Assembly (NCBI RefSeq): GCF_023109105.1
Contig: NZ_JALDTZ010000017.1
Span: 1-37,682 of the forward strand
Length of the DNA stretch: 37,682 nt
Direction of reading: 5' to 3'
Origin: Streptococcus mitis
Lineage (GTDB): Bacteria > Bacillota > Bacilli > Lactobacillales > Streptococcaceae
A program made the position numbers and the translations under genes. Below, in pieces: positions 17,389 through 27,403 of this stretch (its first letter is position 1; each line of letters starts with the position of its first letter). Under the pieces are notes generated by a model. The model saw only the letters and a list, made by a program, of their open reading frames with translations, searched no databases and had not been told where the DNA came from.

Positions 17389-19924
17389 TAGATAACTTTC
17401 GTTTGTGACTATAGATTCCAAATAGTAAGAGAGAAGTAAAGGAACAGATTGCTCCAGTAATGAAACCATTGGGAATAAAGGAAAGTGTAATAGTTCCTTT
17501 CCCCTTAGGAACATCAACTTTCATAAATCCAGTTTGAGCTTGTTTAATTTCTATTTTCTTACCATCTTGGTAGGCAGACCAACCTTTGTCATAAGGAATG
17601 GTGAAGAAAATAGACGTATCTTGTTGGACATCATATGTAGCAAAAACCTTGTTTTTAGAAGTCGATACTGTGACAGGTTGTTCTTTGATTTTTTGAATAG
17701 CCTCAGTTAAAGTTTGAGTATCTAAACGATAGAAGGTAGGAGATTCAAATGATACTTGTGAATTTCCAGGGAAACTAACAGTAATATTGAAAGTTTTTTT
17801 CTCTTTTGTATAGCCTAGATTAAAAAAGGAGAATGTATTATCAGTTGTAAAAGTTTTCTTTTCCCCATTGACAAGAATGTCAACCTTTTTTTGTTTATCA
17901 TTAGAAAAGTGAAGGTTTGTGAAAGAAAGATAAACTTGGCTGTTTTCTGGTACTTCAATTTGATACTGGATTGCTGCATCCTCATTTGAAGAACTTGTGA
18001 CACTAATCAAATCATTAGTATTTTCTGTTTTGTCATAAGGGATTGGAGAAAAATAATCAAAATTGACGTTAGCAAGTTGATTTAAAAACGAGGCCTGATT
18101 ATCCAAAGTGTGTTCATTGAACTTGACATTATTGTAAACAGATTGACTAGCAAAGGCAATCGGAAGAGAGAATTGATTTTCATATAGGGTAAGATTATCT
18201 TTTTGATATACATCTTGGAAACCATACTTATCAATAGGATTTTCTGAGATATTGTATTGGATACCAAATAAACTATCAGACAAAATGCTATTATTGGCAT
18301 AACGGAGATTGAGATTGGTCCCAGAGGATTTAAACCCAAGCTTATCCAAAGTAGAGCTTGCTGAACGATTTCGAACAGAAGAAAATTGAGAGATTCCATT
18401 GTAGTTGAATTTCATACTGTCGTTTCCTGTCTGAGTTTCTAGTTTTTCAGTACGAGTAAATTGATTTCCAATATATGTTGAGAAAGATTCCATAGCTGGG
18501 ATATCTCGATTATAAGCACTTCGAGAAGCAAATCCCCATTCCTTAGCAATTCCGTCCATTTGAGATGAAGCATTTAAGCTCATTTCAACCATTATAAATA
18601 AAGAGATTAGAATAGCAAATAGATTTACAGAGATAAATTTTTTGATAACTGCAAGGAGTAAAAGAGAATAGACAACTAAAAATTCAAGAGTAAGTAGAAT
18701 ATTCAAATTTGTTAAAAAAGAATAATGCGATTTTAGATAGATGGTAGCTAAAAATCCTGTTACAACAAGAAAAATCGAAGCTAAAAAATTCCATACTTTA
18801 ATTTCTTTCAGACGATTTAAGACTTCTCCTGCTGTGTAAATTAACAAGGTAGAGAAAATCCAAGCATAGCGATGTAAAAACATGTTTGGAGTATGCATGC
18901 CTTGCCAAAATAAATCAAGAGCTTCAATATAAAAGCTTGCAATTAGAGATACAAAGAAAATTGCATAGATAAGTTTCACGTGAAACTTAATAGATTTAAT
19001 CGTAAAAAATAAAATGGTCAAAATAAAGGGAAGTAGTCCAACAAAAATCATTGGGATAGCCCCATACTTTGTTGTATCAAAGGAACCGATAAATTGCTTA
19101 GCAAAGAGATCAAGATACCAGCTAATTTCAGTTTGAAACTTTGTAACTTCTGTCAATTTTTCCCCATGTGTCTGTAAATCAAATAGAGTAGGAAGAGTCA
19201 TAATCAAACTGGCCATTCCTGCTAAAAAGGAAGTAACAATAAAATCAAGAAAAGATGATTTTCGATTTTTAAAGTCCCAAGAAATTTGGCAGAGATACCA
19301 GAAAATAAGAAACAATGCTGTCATATATCCAAAATAATAGTTTTGAATAAACAAGATTGACAGACTTGTAAAGTATAGTAGGCGCTTCTTTTGTGTTATA
19401 AGTATATGTAATCCAGTTATAATTAAAGGAATCAAGATAAAAACATCTAACCAAGTTTTTATCTCTAGTTGACTAACAGAGAAACTCATCAGAGCATAGG
19501 AAGTAGATAAAGCTAGTTTTAAAGGCTTAGGAATCGATTGAAATAATTTATTTAAACTAAAGTAAGTTGACAGTCCAATCAATCCAAATTTTAAGAGAGT
19601 TGTTAGATAGACAGTATCTGGCATATTAGTTAGATCAAAAAAGTAAACTAGTGGTGAAAGGAAACTACCCAAGTAATAACTAGATAGGGCATAGAAATTT
19701 AATCCGAGGCCACTTGTAAAGGTGTAAAACAGACTACCATTTCCATGTAGGATATTTCGTAGAGATACATCAAAAATAACGTATTGATGAAACCCATCTC
19801 CTAATAGTGGAGATGTATCACTATTCCAGTAGACACCTTGAGACAGATATACTCCTATCATAATGATTACGGGAATGATGAAAGAAACAAAATAGGTCCA
19901 ATATGTTTTAAAAAATAATTTCAT
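17378..19924 (-). CDS. YfhO-family polytopic membrane protein
   Basis: This 848-residue protein belongs to the YfhO family of large membrane proteins with a GT-C-like glycosyltransferase architecture; B. subtilis YfhO is linked to glycosylation of lipoteichoic acid. The N-terminal half (1 to about 470) has about a dozen hydrophobic segments, the region about 470-820 is largely extracytoplasmic, and a last membrane helix (about 820-840) precedes a basic tail. A GAGGTAAC ribosome binding site precedes the ATG. The gene carries a perfect parS site at codons 313-318, and its stop codon lies in a BOX element. The acceptor substrate here is not known. Confidence 0.88.
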   Translation of the reverse strand: MKLFFKTYWTYFVSFIIPVIIMIGVYLSQGVYWNSDTSPLLGDGFHQYVIFDVSLRNILHGNGSLFYTFTSGLGLNFYALSSYYLGSFLSPLVYFFDLTNMPDTVYLTTLLKFGLIGLSTYFSLNKLFQSIPKPLKLALSTSYALMSFSVSQLEIKTWLDVFILIPLIITGLHILITQKKRLLYFTSLSILFIQNYYFGYMTALFLIFWYLCQISWDFKNRKSSFLDFIVTSFLAGMASLIMTLPTLFDLQTHGEKLTEVTKFQTEISWYLDLFAKQFIGSFDTTKYGAIPMIFVGLLPFILTILFFTIKSIKFHVKLIYAIFFVSLIASFYIEALDLFWQGMHTPNMFLHRYAWIFSTLLIYTAGEVLNRLKEIKVWNFLASIFLVVTGFLATIYLKSHYSFLTNLNILLTLEFLVVYSLLLLAVIKKFISVNLFAILISLFIMVEMSLNASSQMDGIAKEWGFASRSAYNRDIPAMESFSTYIGNQFTRTEKLETQTGNDSMKFNYNGISQFSSVRNRSASSTLDKLGFKSSGTNLNLRYANNSILSDSLFGIQYNISENPIDKYGFQDVYQKDNLTLYENQFSLPIAFASQSVYNNVKFNEHTLDNQASFLNQLANVNFDYFSPIPYDKTENTNDLISVTSSSNEDAAIQYQIEVPENSQVYLSFTNLHFSNDKQKKVDILVNGEKKTFTTDNTFSFFNLGYTKEKKTFNITVSFPGNSQVSFESPTFYRLDTQTLTEAIQKIKEQPVTVSTSKNKVFATYDVQQDTSIFFTIPYDKGWSAYQDGKKIEIKQAQTGFMKVDVPKGKGTITLSFIPNGFITGAICSFTSLLLFGIYSHKRKLSNTQ
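18970..18989. promoter_or_regulatory. parS site within yfhO
   Basis: AGTTTCACGTGAAACT (18972-18987) matches the parS consensus TGTTTCACGTGAAACA except for the outer pair, and the perfect palindrome extends to 20 bases. It lies about 10.6 kb from the dnaA start. ParB, encoded at 8538-9296, should bind here and load SMC. Confidence 0.93.
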
Positions 19925-19944
19925 GTTACCTCATAAAATGTTAG

Positions 19945-19975
19945 AAAACTCAGCTGGTTAACCCAACTGAGTTTT
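19945..19975 (-). terminator. Hairpin between the ABC-F gene and yfhO
   Basis: AAAACTCAG (19945-19953) and CTGAGTTTT (19967-19975) form a 9-pair stem extended by TTGG/CCAG. On the minus strand it follows the ABC-F stop and ends in TTTTCT, so it is a terminator or partial terminator between the two genes. Confidence 0.75.
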
Positions 19976-19978
19976 GAA

Positions 19979-21601
19979 TTAGTCTTTCCAAAGTTCTTTA
20001 ACTTTTGCTTGTACTTCTGCATTCTCTAAGAATTCATCATAGGTTTCATCGATACGGTCAATGACGCCATTTTTAGACAAGACAATGATATGGTTAGCTA
20101 GAGTTTGGATAAACTCGTGGTCATGACTGGCAAAGATGATTGATTCTTTAAAGTTTTTCAATCCATCGTTCAAGCTTGAGATAGATTCCAGATCCAAGTG
20201 ATTGGTTGGATCATCAAGTACAAGGACATTTGATTTTAAGAGCATAAGTTTTGAAAGCATGACACGAACTTTTTCTCCCCCTGACAAGACATTTACAGGT
20301 TTGTTAACCTCATCCCCAGAGAAGAGCATACGGCCTAGGAAGCCACGTAGGAAAGTATTGTCATCTTCTTCTTTACTTGCGAATTGACGCAACCAGTCAA
20401 GGATTGACTCTCCTCCTGCAAAATCTGCCGAGTTATCTTTTGGCAAGTAAGAACGGCTAGTAGTAACTCCCCATTTGACAGTTCCTTCATAGTCAATGTC
20501 CCCCATGATTGCACGAATTAATGCAGTCGTTTGGATGTCATTTTGTCCAATAAGAGCTGTCTTATCACCTGGACGCAAGATGAAACTAATATTATCCAAG
20601 ATAGTTTCACCATCAATCTTTACAGTTAGATTTTCTACTGTCAAGAGATCATTACCGATTTCACGTTCCGCTTTAAAGTTGATGAATGGATATTTACGAC
20701 TAGATGGAACAATTTCTTCAAGTTCAATCTTATCAAGCATTTTCTTACGTGATGTTGCTTGTCTTGATTTAGAAGCATTGGCAGAGAAACGGGCAACGAA
20801 TTCTTGCAATTGTTTAATTTTTTCTTCTGCTTTAGCATTACGGTCTGCTAGCAATTTAGCAGCGAGCTCAGAAGATTCTTTCCAGAAGTCATAGTTTCCG
20901 ACATATAGTTTGATTTTTCCAAAGTCAAGGTCGGCCATGTGAGTACATACTTTGTTTAAGAAGTGACGGTCGTGGGATACTACGATAACGGTGTTATCAA
21001 AGTCAATCAAGAAGTCTTCTAACCAAGTAATAGACTGGATATCCAAACCGTTGGTAGGCTCGTCCAAGAGAAGAACATCTGGTTTACCAAAAAGTGCTTT
21101 AGCAAGGAGAACTTTTACTTTTTCACCGTTGGCCAATTCGCTCATGTTTTGATAGTGCAATTCTTCTGGAATGTTTAGGTTTTGAAGTAATTGAGAGGCT
21201 TCGCTTTCTGCTTCCCAGCCCCCAAGCTCGGCAAATTCTCCCTCGAGTTCGGCAGCACGCACTCCATCCTCATCTGAGAAATCTTCCTTCATGTAGATAG
21301 CATCTTTCTCTTTCATAATGCTATAAAGTTTTTCATTTCCCATGATAACGACATCAATGGCACGCTCATCTTCGTAGTCAAAGTGATTTTGACGAAGTAC
21401 TGAAAGACGTTCATCTGGTCCAAGAGAGATATGGCCAGTTGTCGGTTCAATATCCCCAGCTAAGATTTTTAAAAAGGTTGATTTTCCAGCACCATTGGCC
21501 CCAATCAAACCATAGGTATTTCCTTCTGTAAATTTGATGTTTACATCATCAAAAAGTTTACGATCACTAAAACGTAGTGAAACATCAGATACTGTTAGCA
21601 A
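19979..21601 (-). CDS. ABC-F family ATPase with one degenerate ATP site
   Basis: ABC-F proteins carry two ATPase domains, no membrane part, and act on ribosomes. The 540-residue product has NBD1 with Walker A GANGAGKST (34-42) and Walker B LLLDEPTNGLD, a linker with basic helices (about 240-300; QATSRKKMLDKIELEE), and NBD2. NBD2 has a damaged Walker A (GQNDIQTTA, near 350) and LVLDDPTNHLD, where the catalytic Glu is Asp, while its signature LSGGEKVRV is canonical; the NBD1 signature is LANGEKVKV. So one composite ATP site looks intact and the other looks dead. It resembles the YbiT/YkpA branch. Not known resistance determinants such as Msr or OptrA by any motif I recognise. The start has GGAGAAAAAC upstream. 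Confidence 0.9.
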   Translation of the reverse strand: MLTVSDVSLRFSDRKLFDDVNIKFTEGNTYGLIGANGAGKSTFLKILAGDIEPTTGHISLGPDERLSVLRQNHFDYEDERAIDVVIMGNEKLYSIMKEKDAIYMKEDFSDEDGVRAAELEGEFAELGGWEAESEASQLLQNLNIPEELHYQNMSELANGEKVKVLLAKALFGKPDVLLLDEPTNGLDIQSITWLEDFLIDFDNTVIVVSHDRHFLNKVCTHMADLDFGKIKLYVGNYDFWKESSELAAKLLADRNAKAEEKIKQLQEFVARFSANASKSRQATSRKKMLDKIELEEIVPSSRKYPFINFKAEREIGNDLLTVENLTVKIDGETILDNISFILRPGDKTALIGQNDIQTTALIRAIMGDIDYEGTVKWGVTTSRSYLPKDNSADFAGGESILDWLRQFASKEEDDNTFLRGFLGRMLFSGDEVNKPVNVLSGGEKVRVMLSKLMLLKSNVLVLDDPTNHLDLESISSLNDGLKNFKESIIFASHDHEFIQTLANHIIVLSKNGVIDRIDETYDEFLENAEVQAKVKELWKD

Positions 21602-21697
21602 AGTTTTTCTCCTATTATATGTAATACTCTAATTCTACTAGAAAATCATCAATTATTCAAATTTTTATTTGTCAATTTTTTGTAAACAAAGTTGACA

Positions 21698-21720
21698 ACC
21701 CCTTTACGATTGAAAGGGGT
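21698..21720. terminator. Hairpin in the divergent ABC-F/trpS gap
   Basis: ACCCCTTT (21698-21705) and AAAGGGGT (21713-21720) form an 8-pair stem with a 7-base loop. No U-run follows on either strand, so a terminator is doubtful. It could be an operator or insulating stem. Confidence 0.4.
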
Positions 21721-21771
21721 AACATCTCTATTGTTTCGATAAAAAAATTATCTGTCTTTTTATCAAAAAAA

Positions 21772-21780
21772 TGCTATAAT
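21772..21780 (+). promoter_or_regulatory. Extended -10 promoter of trpS
   Basis: TGCTATAAT is a perfect extended -10. The -35 is weak. The leader from the start point to the ATG is only about 20 bases, too short for a T-box, so no tRNA-sensing riboswitch controls trpS here. Confidence 0.72.
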
Positions 21781-21808
21781 TGAAAGGACCATATCAAAGG
21801 AGAATATT

Positions 21809-22834
21809 ATGAGTAAACCCATTATTTTAACAGGAGATCGTCCAACGGGGAAATTACATATTGGGCACTACGTTGGTAGCTTGAAAAACCGTGTCTTACT
21901 ACAAGAAGAAAATAAATATGACATGTTTGTTTTTTTAGCTGACCAGCAAGCACTAACAGACCATGCAAAAGATCCACAAACTATTGTAGAGTCTATTGGG
22001 AATGTTGCCTTGGACTATCTTGCAGTGGGATTAGATCCTAATAAAGCAACAATTTTCATTCAAAGCCAGATTCCAGAATTGGCAGAGCTCTCTATGTATT
22101 ATATGAACCTAGTTTCATTAGCTCGCTTGGAACGAAATCCAACCGTAAAGACTGAAATTGCTCAAAAAGGCTTTGGTGAAAGTATTCCAACTGGATTTTT
22201 AGTTTATCCTGTTGCGCAAGCAGCAGATATTACAGCATTTAAGGCTAACTTGGTTCCAGTAGGGAATGATCAAAAGCCGATGATTGAACAAACACGTGAA
22301 ATTGTGCGTTCTTTCAACCATACCTATAACTGTGATGTTTTAGTAGAACCAGAAGGAATTTACCCTGAGCACGAAGGTGCGGGACGTTTACCAGGTCTTG
22401 ATGGTAATGCCAAAATGTCGAAATCACTTAATAATGGAATTTACCTAGCTGATGATGCAGATACTTTGCGTAAAAAAGTAATGAGTATGTATACAGATCC
22501 AGACCATATTCGTGTTGAGGATCCAGGTAAGATTGAAGGAAATATGGTTTTCCATTACTTGGACGTATTCGGTCGACCTGAGGATGCTCAAGAAATTGCT
22601 GAAATGAAGGAACATTATCAACGTGGAGGCCTTGGTGATGTTAAGACCAAACGTTACCTACTTGAAATCCTAGAACGTGAACTTGGTCCAATCCGCGAAC
22701 GTCGCCTAGAATATGCTAAAGATATGGGTGAGGTTTATAATATGCTCCAAAAAGGTAGTGAAAAAGCTCGAGAAGTTGCTGGGCAAACACTATCAGAAGT
22801 AAAAGCTGCAATGGGTCTAAATTACTTTCACTAA
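21809..22834 (+). CDS. trpS: Tryptophanyl-tRNA synthetase
   Basis: TrpRS charges tRNA-Trp in the cytoplasm. The 341-residue class I synthetase has the HIGH box at residues 17-20 (KLHIGHYVG) and KMSKS at 202-206. The sequence around the active site ([26 protein letters not shown]) belongs to the streptococcal/clostridial branch and differs from the B. subtilis-type TrpRS, which carries PSG...LGN. The ATG follows AAAGGAG. It has its own extended -10 promoter and a hairpin terminator before guaB. No T-box leader is present. Assignment is certain. Confidence 0.97.
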   Translation: MSKPIILTGDRPTGKLHIGHYVGSLKNRVLLQEENKYDMFVFLADQQALTDHAKDPQTIVESIGNVALDYLAVGLDPNKATIFIQSQIPELAELSMYYMNLVSLARLERNPTVKTEIAQKGFGESIPTGFLVYPVAQAADITAFKANLVPVGNDQKPMIEQTREIVRSFNHTYNCDVLVEPEGIYPEHEGAGRLPGLDGNAKMSKSLNNGIYLADDADTLRKKVMSMYTDPDHIRVEDPGKIEGNMVFHYLDVFGRPEDAQEIAEMKEHYQRGGLGDVKTKRYLLEILERELGPIRERRLEYAKDMGEVYNMLQKGSEKAREVAGQTLSEVKAAMGLNYFH

Positions 22835-22853
22835 TGGATAAAATATGAACTAT

Positions 22854-22892
22854 AAAACTATTTCTTCTTTAAAATAAGAGGGATAGTTTTTT
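22854..22892 (+). terminator. Terminator of trpS
   Basis: AAAACTAT (22854-22861) pairs with ATAGTTTT (22883-22890), with inner pairing TTCTT/AAGAG, and is followed by Ts. Confidence 0.7.
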
Positions 22893-22914
22893 ATTTATTC
22901 TCTTATAAATTTAA

Positions 22915-22942
22915 TTGACAAATTTTCATAGAATGGTATGAT
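22915..22942 (+). promoter_or_regulatory. Promoter of guaB
   Basis: Perfect TTGACA (22915-22920) and TATGAT (22937-22942) have a 16-base spacer and lie about 55 bases before the guaB start. No purine riboswitch or PurR box is visible in the short leader. Confidence 0.82.
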
Positions 22943-22966
22943 AGATACAATACAAAAAGCGTTTAG

Positions 22967-24475
<1,509 letters not shown>

Positions 24476-24484
24476 AAAACAATG

Positions 24485-24516
24485 AAAAGAACTCCCGTGA
24501 AAACAGGAGTTCTTTT
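24485..24516. terminator. Bidirectional terminator between guaB and recF
   Basis: AAAAGAACTCC (24485-24495) pairs perfectly with GGAGTTCTTTT (24506-24516). It lies between the convergent ends of guaB and recF and has T runs on both strands. Confidence 0.9.
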
Positions 24517-24525
24517 ACAATATTG

Positions 24526-25623
24526 TCAAGGTTCGTTTACAGAAACTTTACCATCCTGTATAGTGAAAATACTTAGATTTTCTGGTAGATTTTGAAGATG
24601 ATCTAAGCTTGTTGTTGTAATAAAGGTTTGGATTGAATGAGAAATCGTTTCTAATAATTTTAGTTGTCTAGTGTTGTCAAGCTCGCTCATAACATCGTCA
24701 AGCAGTAATATTGGAGATTCTGTAGTAATACTTTCCATTAATTCGATTTCTGCTAATTTTATCGAGAGAACGAGACTACGATGTTGACCTTGGCTTCCAA
24801 AACTAGCATCCATCCCATTTATATAAAAAGAAATGTCATCTCGATGAGGACCAACACCAGTATTCTTTTTAAATACATCTCTGGATCTACTTTTTTCTAA
24901 AGCAATTTTGAAAGATTCTGATAAGTCTTCTTTGTCAGTTAACTTGACAGAAGATTGATAGGATATTGACAGTTCTTCAATATGATTAGAGAGTTCAAAA
25001 TGTTTCTTACGGCCAAAATGTTCTAGTTTTTTTATGAAATCTAAGCGGTGATTCATTACACGACATCCATAATCGACTAGCTGATCATCTAGTACTGAAA
25101 GGAAGGTTTCATCTATTGTTTGAGCTGATTTTAGATAAGTGTTCCTTTGTTTTAGGATATGGTTATAATTGGTTAAATCTGATAAATAGATTGGCTTAAT
25201 TTGCCCAAGCTCCATATCAATGAATTTTCTTCGAACCGAAGGTGCTCCTTTAATTAGTTGTAAATCTTCGGGAGCAAATAAGACAACATTCATGTGTCCT
25301 ACATAATCTGAAAGTCGTGCCTGTTTTAAGTGATTCACTTTTGTAACACGTCCTTTTTGTGTTAGTTCAATTTCGAGAGGGATGGATCCCGTTTTTTTCT
25401 GAACAAGACCTGAAAGATGAAGTTGTTCCTCATCAAAATGAATGAGATTTTTATCTGTTCGAGTTCGATGACTACGTGTTAAGGCTAAAAAATAGATAGC
25501 CTCTAACATATTTGTTTTACCTTGTGCATTACGTCCTAAAAAGACATTTAATTTAGGATTAAAGTCTATTTTCGTCTCTTTATAGTTACGAAAAGTTTTG
25601 AGAGATAGGTGTTGTAGCCACAT
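24526..25623 (-). CDS. recF: DNA replication and repair protein RecF
   Basis: RecF is an SMC-like ATPase that, with RecO and RecR, loads RecA on gapped DNA. The 365-residue product has Walker A GRNAQGKT at 30-37, the ABC-type signature [16 protein letters not shown] (about 280-295) and Walker [13 protein letters not shown] (about 315-326). It starts two bases after the yaaA stop and has no strong ribosome binding site, suggesting coupled translation. In many Firmicutes recF lies beside dnaN; here it has moved about 18 kb from dnaN together with the S4-domain gene yaaA. Confidence 0.97.
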   Translation of the reverse strand: MWLQHLSLKTFRNYKETKIDFNPKLNVFLGRNAQGKTNMLEAIYFLALTRSHRTRTDKNLIHFDEEQLHLSGLVQKKTGSIPLEIELTQKGRVTKVNHLKQARLSDYVGHMNVVLFAPEDLQLIKGAPSVRRKFIDMELGQIKPIYLSDLTNYNHILKQRNTYLKSAQTIDETFLSVLDDQLVDYGCRVMNHRLDFIKKLEHFGRKKHFELSNHIEELSISYQSSVKLTDKEDLSESFKIALEKSRSRDVFKKNTGVGPHRDDISFYINGMDASFGSQGQHRSLVLSIKLAEIELMESITTESPILLLDDVMSELDNTRQLKLLETISHSIQTFITTTSLDHLQNLPENLSIFTIQDGKVSVNEP

Positions 25624-25625
25624 GA

Positions 25626-25994
25626 TTATCTACCAGGGAATCGTGGAGCTTGTTTGCTTTTGGGTGATGAAGTAGGTTTTGATTTATCTTTTTTTACTCC
25701 CTTATTCATCTCCTTAACAAGTTTAGTGATTCGTTCTTTTTCAACTTTATCAGCTTGATATTCCTCTTGCTCCTCAGAAGTAGGTTGTGTCAACAAGATG
25801 TCAATATTCATGTTAGGGATGTCAATTTTATCACCAATGCGAAGTTTTTTACCACGACGACTCTCTAATTCCCCATTAAAGTAAACAGAATGTTCAGAGA
25901 GAAATGATTTGATAGCTCCTCCGCTATGTGTAATTCCAAGCTCTTTGAGTAGTGCTTGGAGAGTAATAAATTCTTCAAATAATTTGTATTCCAT
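25626..25994 (-). CDS. yaaA: S4-domain RNA-binding protein YaaA
   Basis: This is a 122-residue protein with a short S4 RNA-binding domain (about 10-70; [31 protein letters not shown]) and a charged, Lys/Glu- and Pro-rich tail that ends in PRFPGR. It corresponds to the YaaA S4 protein found next to recF in Firmicutes. The tail makes it longer than the roughly 70-residue Bacillus protein. GAGGTG precedes the ATG, and TGGTATAAT gives an extended -10. The RNA target is unknown; a ribosome-associated role is inferred from the fold. Confidence 0.93.
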   Translation of the reverse strand: MEYKLFEEFITLQALLKELGITHSGGAIKSFLSEHSVYFNGELESRRGKKLRIGDKIDIPNMNIDILLTQPTSEEQEEYQADKVEKERITKLVKEMNKGVKKDKSKPTSSPKSKQAPRFPGR

Positions 25995-26014
25995 AATTCA
26001 CCTCAATCTTTGGT

Positions 26015-26023
26015 ATTATACCA
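26015..26023 (-). promoter_or_regulatory. Extended -10 promoter of yaaA-recF
   Basis: On the minus strand TGGTATAAT is a perfect extended -10 just upstream of the yaaA ribosome binding site. Confidence 0.75.
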
Positions 26024-26116
26024 TATTTTCCTAAAAATAGTGAGAGAAACAGGGAGAAATGTAAGCGATTTTTATTTCAAAAGTGTTACAGAGAACAAGA
26101 AAATTTCAGGTTTTCG

Positions 26117-26125
26117 TGATATAAT
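26117..26125 (+). promoter_or_regulatory. Extended -10 promoter of the ymfF-to-ecfT run
   Basis: TGATATAAT is a perfect extended -10 about 28 bases before the first M16 gene and is followed by the strong AAGGAGG ribosome binding site. It is the first promoter seen for the tightly packed set of genes through ecfT. Confidence 0.78.
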
Positions 26126-26152
26126 AGAAGTCTGTATATAAGGAGGTAAATC

Positions 26153-27403
26153 ATGGAGTTAGTGCATGGAATTTCAACACATTTTATCCAATCAAAAAAG
26201 TTTAAAACGAACAAAATCACCGTGCGTTTTACCGCTCCATTATCCCTCAATACGATTGCAGGTCGCATGTTGAGTGCGAGTATGCTAGAGACTGCTAATC
26301 AGATGTACCCCACTTCTCAAAATTTGAGAAGACATTTGGCCAGTTTATACGGTACAGATATGTCAACCAATTGTTTCAGAAGAGGGCAAAGTCATATTGT
26401 AGAATTGTCATTTACCTATGTTCGTGATGAGTTTTTAAGTAGGAAAAATGTGCTAACTTCTCAGGTTTTTGAACTTGTAAAAGAAACTATTTTTTCACCT
26501 GTAGTAGTTGATAATGGGTTTGATCCGGGTTTATTTGAAATTGAGAAAAAGCAATTGCTAGCAAGTTTAGCAGCTGATATGGATGATTCTTTTTATTTCG
26601 CACATAAAGAATTAGATAAATTATTTTTTTATGATGAACGTCTCCAATTGGAATACAGTGATTTACGAAATCGTATTTTAGTTGAAACTCCACAAAGTTC
26701 TTATTCTTGTTTTCAAGAATTTTTGGCCAATGATCGAATCGATTTCTTTTTCCTAGGTGATTTTAATGAGGTCGAAATTCAAAATGTATTAAAATCATTT
26801 GGCTTTAAAGGTCGAAAGGGAGATGTGAATGATCAGTATTGTCAACCTTATTCCAATATTCTTCAGGAAGGGATGGTTCGGAAAAATGTGGGGCAATCCA
26901 TTTTGGAATTAGGTTATCATTGCCCTTCCGAATATGGTGATGAGCAACATTTACCTATGATTGTAATGAATGGTTTACTTGGTGGATTTGCTCACTCTAA
27001 ACTATTTACAAATGTCCGTGAAAATGCTGGATTGGCTTATACTATTTCAAGTCAGCTCGATTTGTTTAGTGGATTCTTGAGGATGTATGCTGGTATCGAT
27101 CGAGAAAATCGGAACCAGGCTCGTAAAATGATGAATAATCAACTGCTTGATTTAAAAAAAGGATATTTTACAGAGCTTGAGTTAGAGCAGACCAAGGAAA
27201 TGATTCGTCGGTCTTTGTTACTTTCTCAAGATAATCAAAGTTCATTGATTGAACGTGCTTATCAAAATGCCTTACTTGGAAAATCTTCAGCAGATTTTAA
27301 AAGTTGGATTGCAAAACTCGAGCAAGTTGACAGAGATGCTATTTGTAGAGCAGCTAGTAATGTGAAACTACAAGCAATTTACTTTATGGAAGGAATAGAA
27401 TGA
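26153..27403 (+). CDS. ymfF: M16-family peptidase homologue, inactive (YmfF-like)
   Basis: This 416-residue protein has the M16 zinc-peptidase fold but lacks the HxxEH zinc motif: the corresponding N-terminal helix reads AGRMLSASMLETANQMYP. The C-terminal half keeps M16 features (NGLLGGFAHSKLFTNVRENAGLAYTISS). It overlaps the start of the active M16 gene by four bases (ATGA), so the two are likely made together and form a heterodimer, as known for paired M16 proteins. The substrate is unknown. It corresponds to ymfF in the B. subtilis ymfF-ymfH cluster, where rodZ and pgsA also follow. Confidence 0.92.
   Translation: MELVHGISTHFIQSKKFKTNKITVRFTAPLSLNTIAGRMLSASMLETANQMYPTSQNLRRHLASLYGTDMSTNCFRRGQSHIVELSFTYVRDEFLSRKNVLTSQVFELVKETIFSPVVVDNGFDPGLFEIEKKQLLASLAADMDDSFYFAHKELDKLFFYDERLQLEYSDLRNRILVETPQSSYSCFQEFLANDRIDFFFLGDFNEVEIQNVLKSFGFKGRKGDVNDQYCQPYSNILQEGMVRKNVGQSILELGYHCPSEYGDEQHLPMIVMNGLLGGFAHSKLFTNVRENAGLAYTISSQLDLFSGFLRMYAGIDRENRNQARKMMNNQLLDLKKGYFTELELEQTKEMIRRSLLLSQDNQSSLIERAYQNALLGKSSADFKSWIAKLEQVDRDAICRAASNVKLQAIYFMEGIE

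Noticed and set aside
19979..21601. Antibiotic-resistance ABC-F (Msr, Vga, OptrA type)
   Set aside because: Sequence motifs and chromosomal position fit the housekeeping YbiT/YkpA-like branch; no resistance-type interdomain linker could be recognised.
21602..21808. T-box riboswitch ahead of trpS
   Set aside because: The extended -10 is only about 20 bases from the start of the leader to the ATG, too short for a T-box, and no AGGGTGGNACCGCG-like antiterminator sequence is present.
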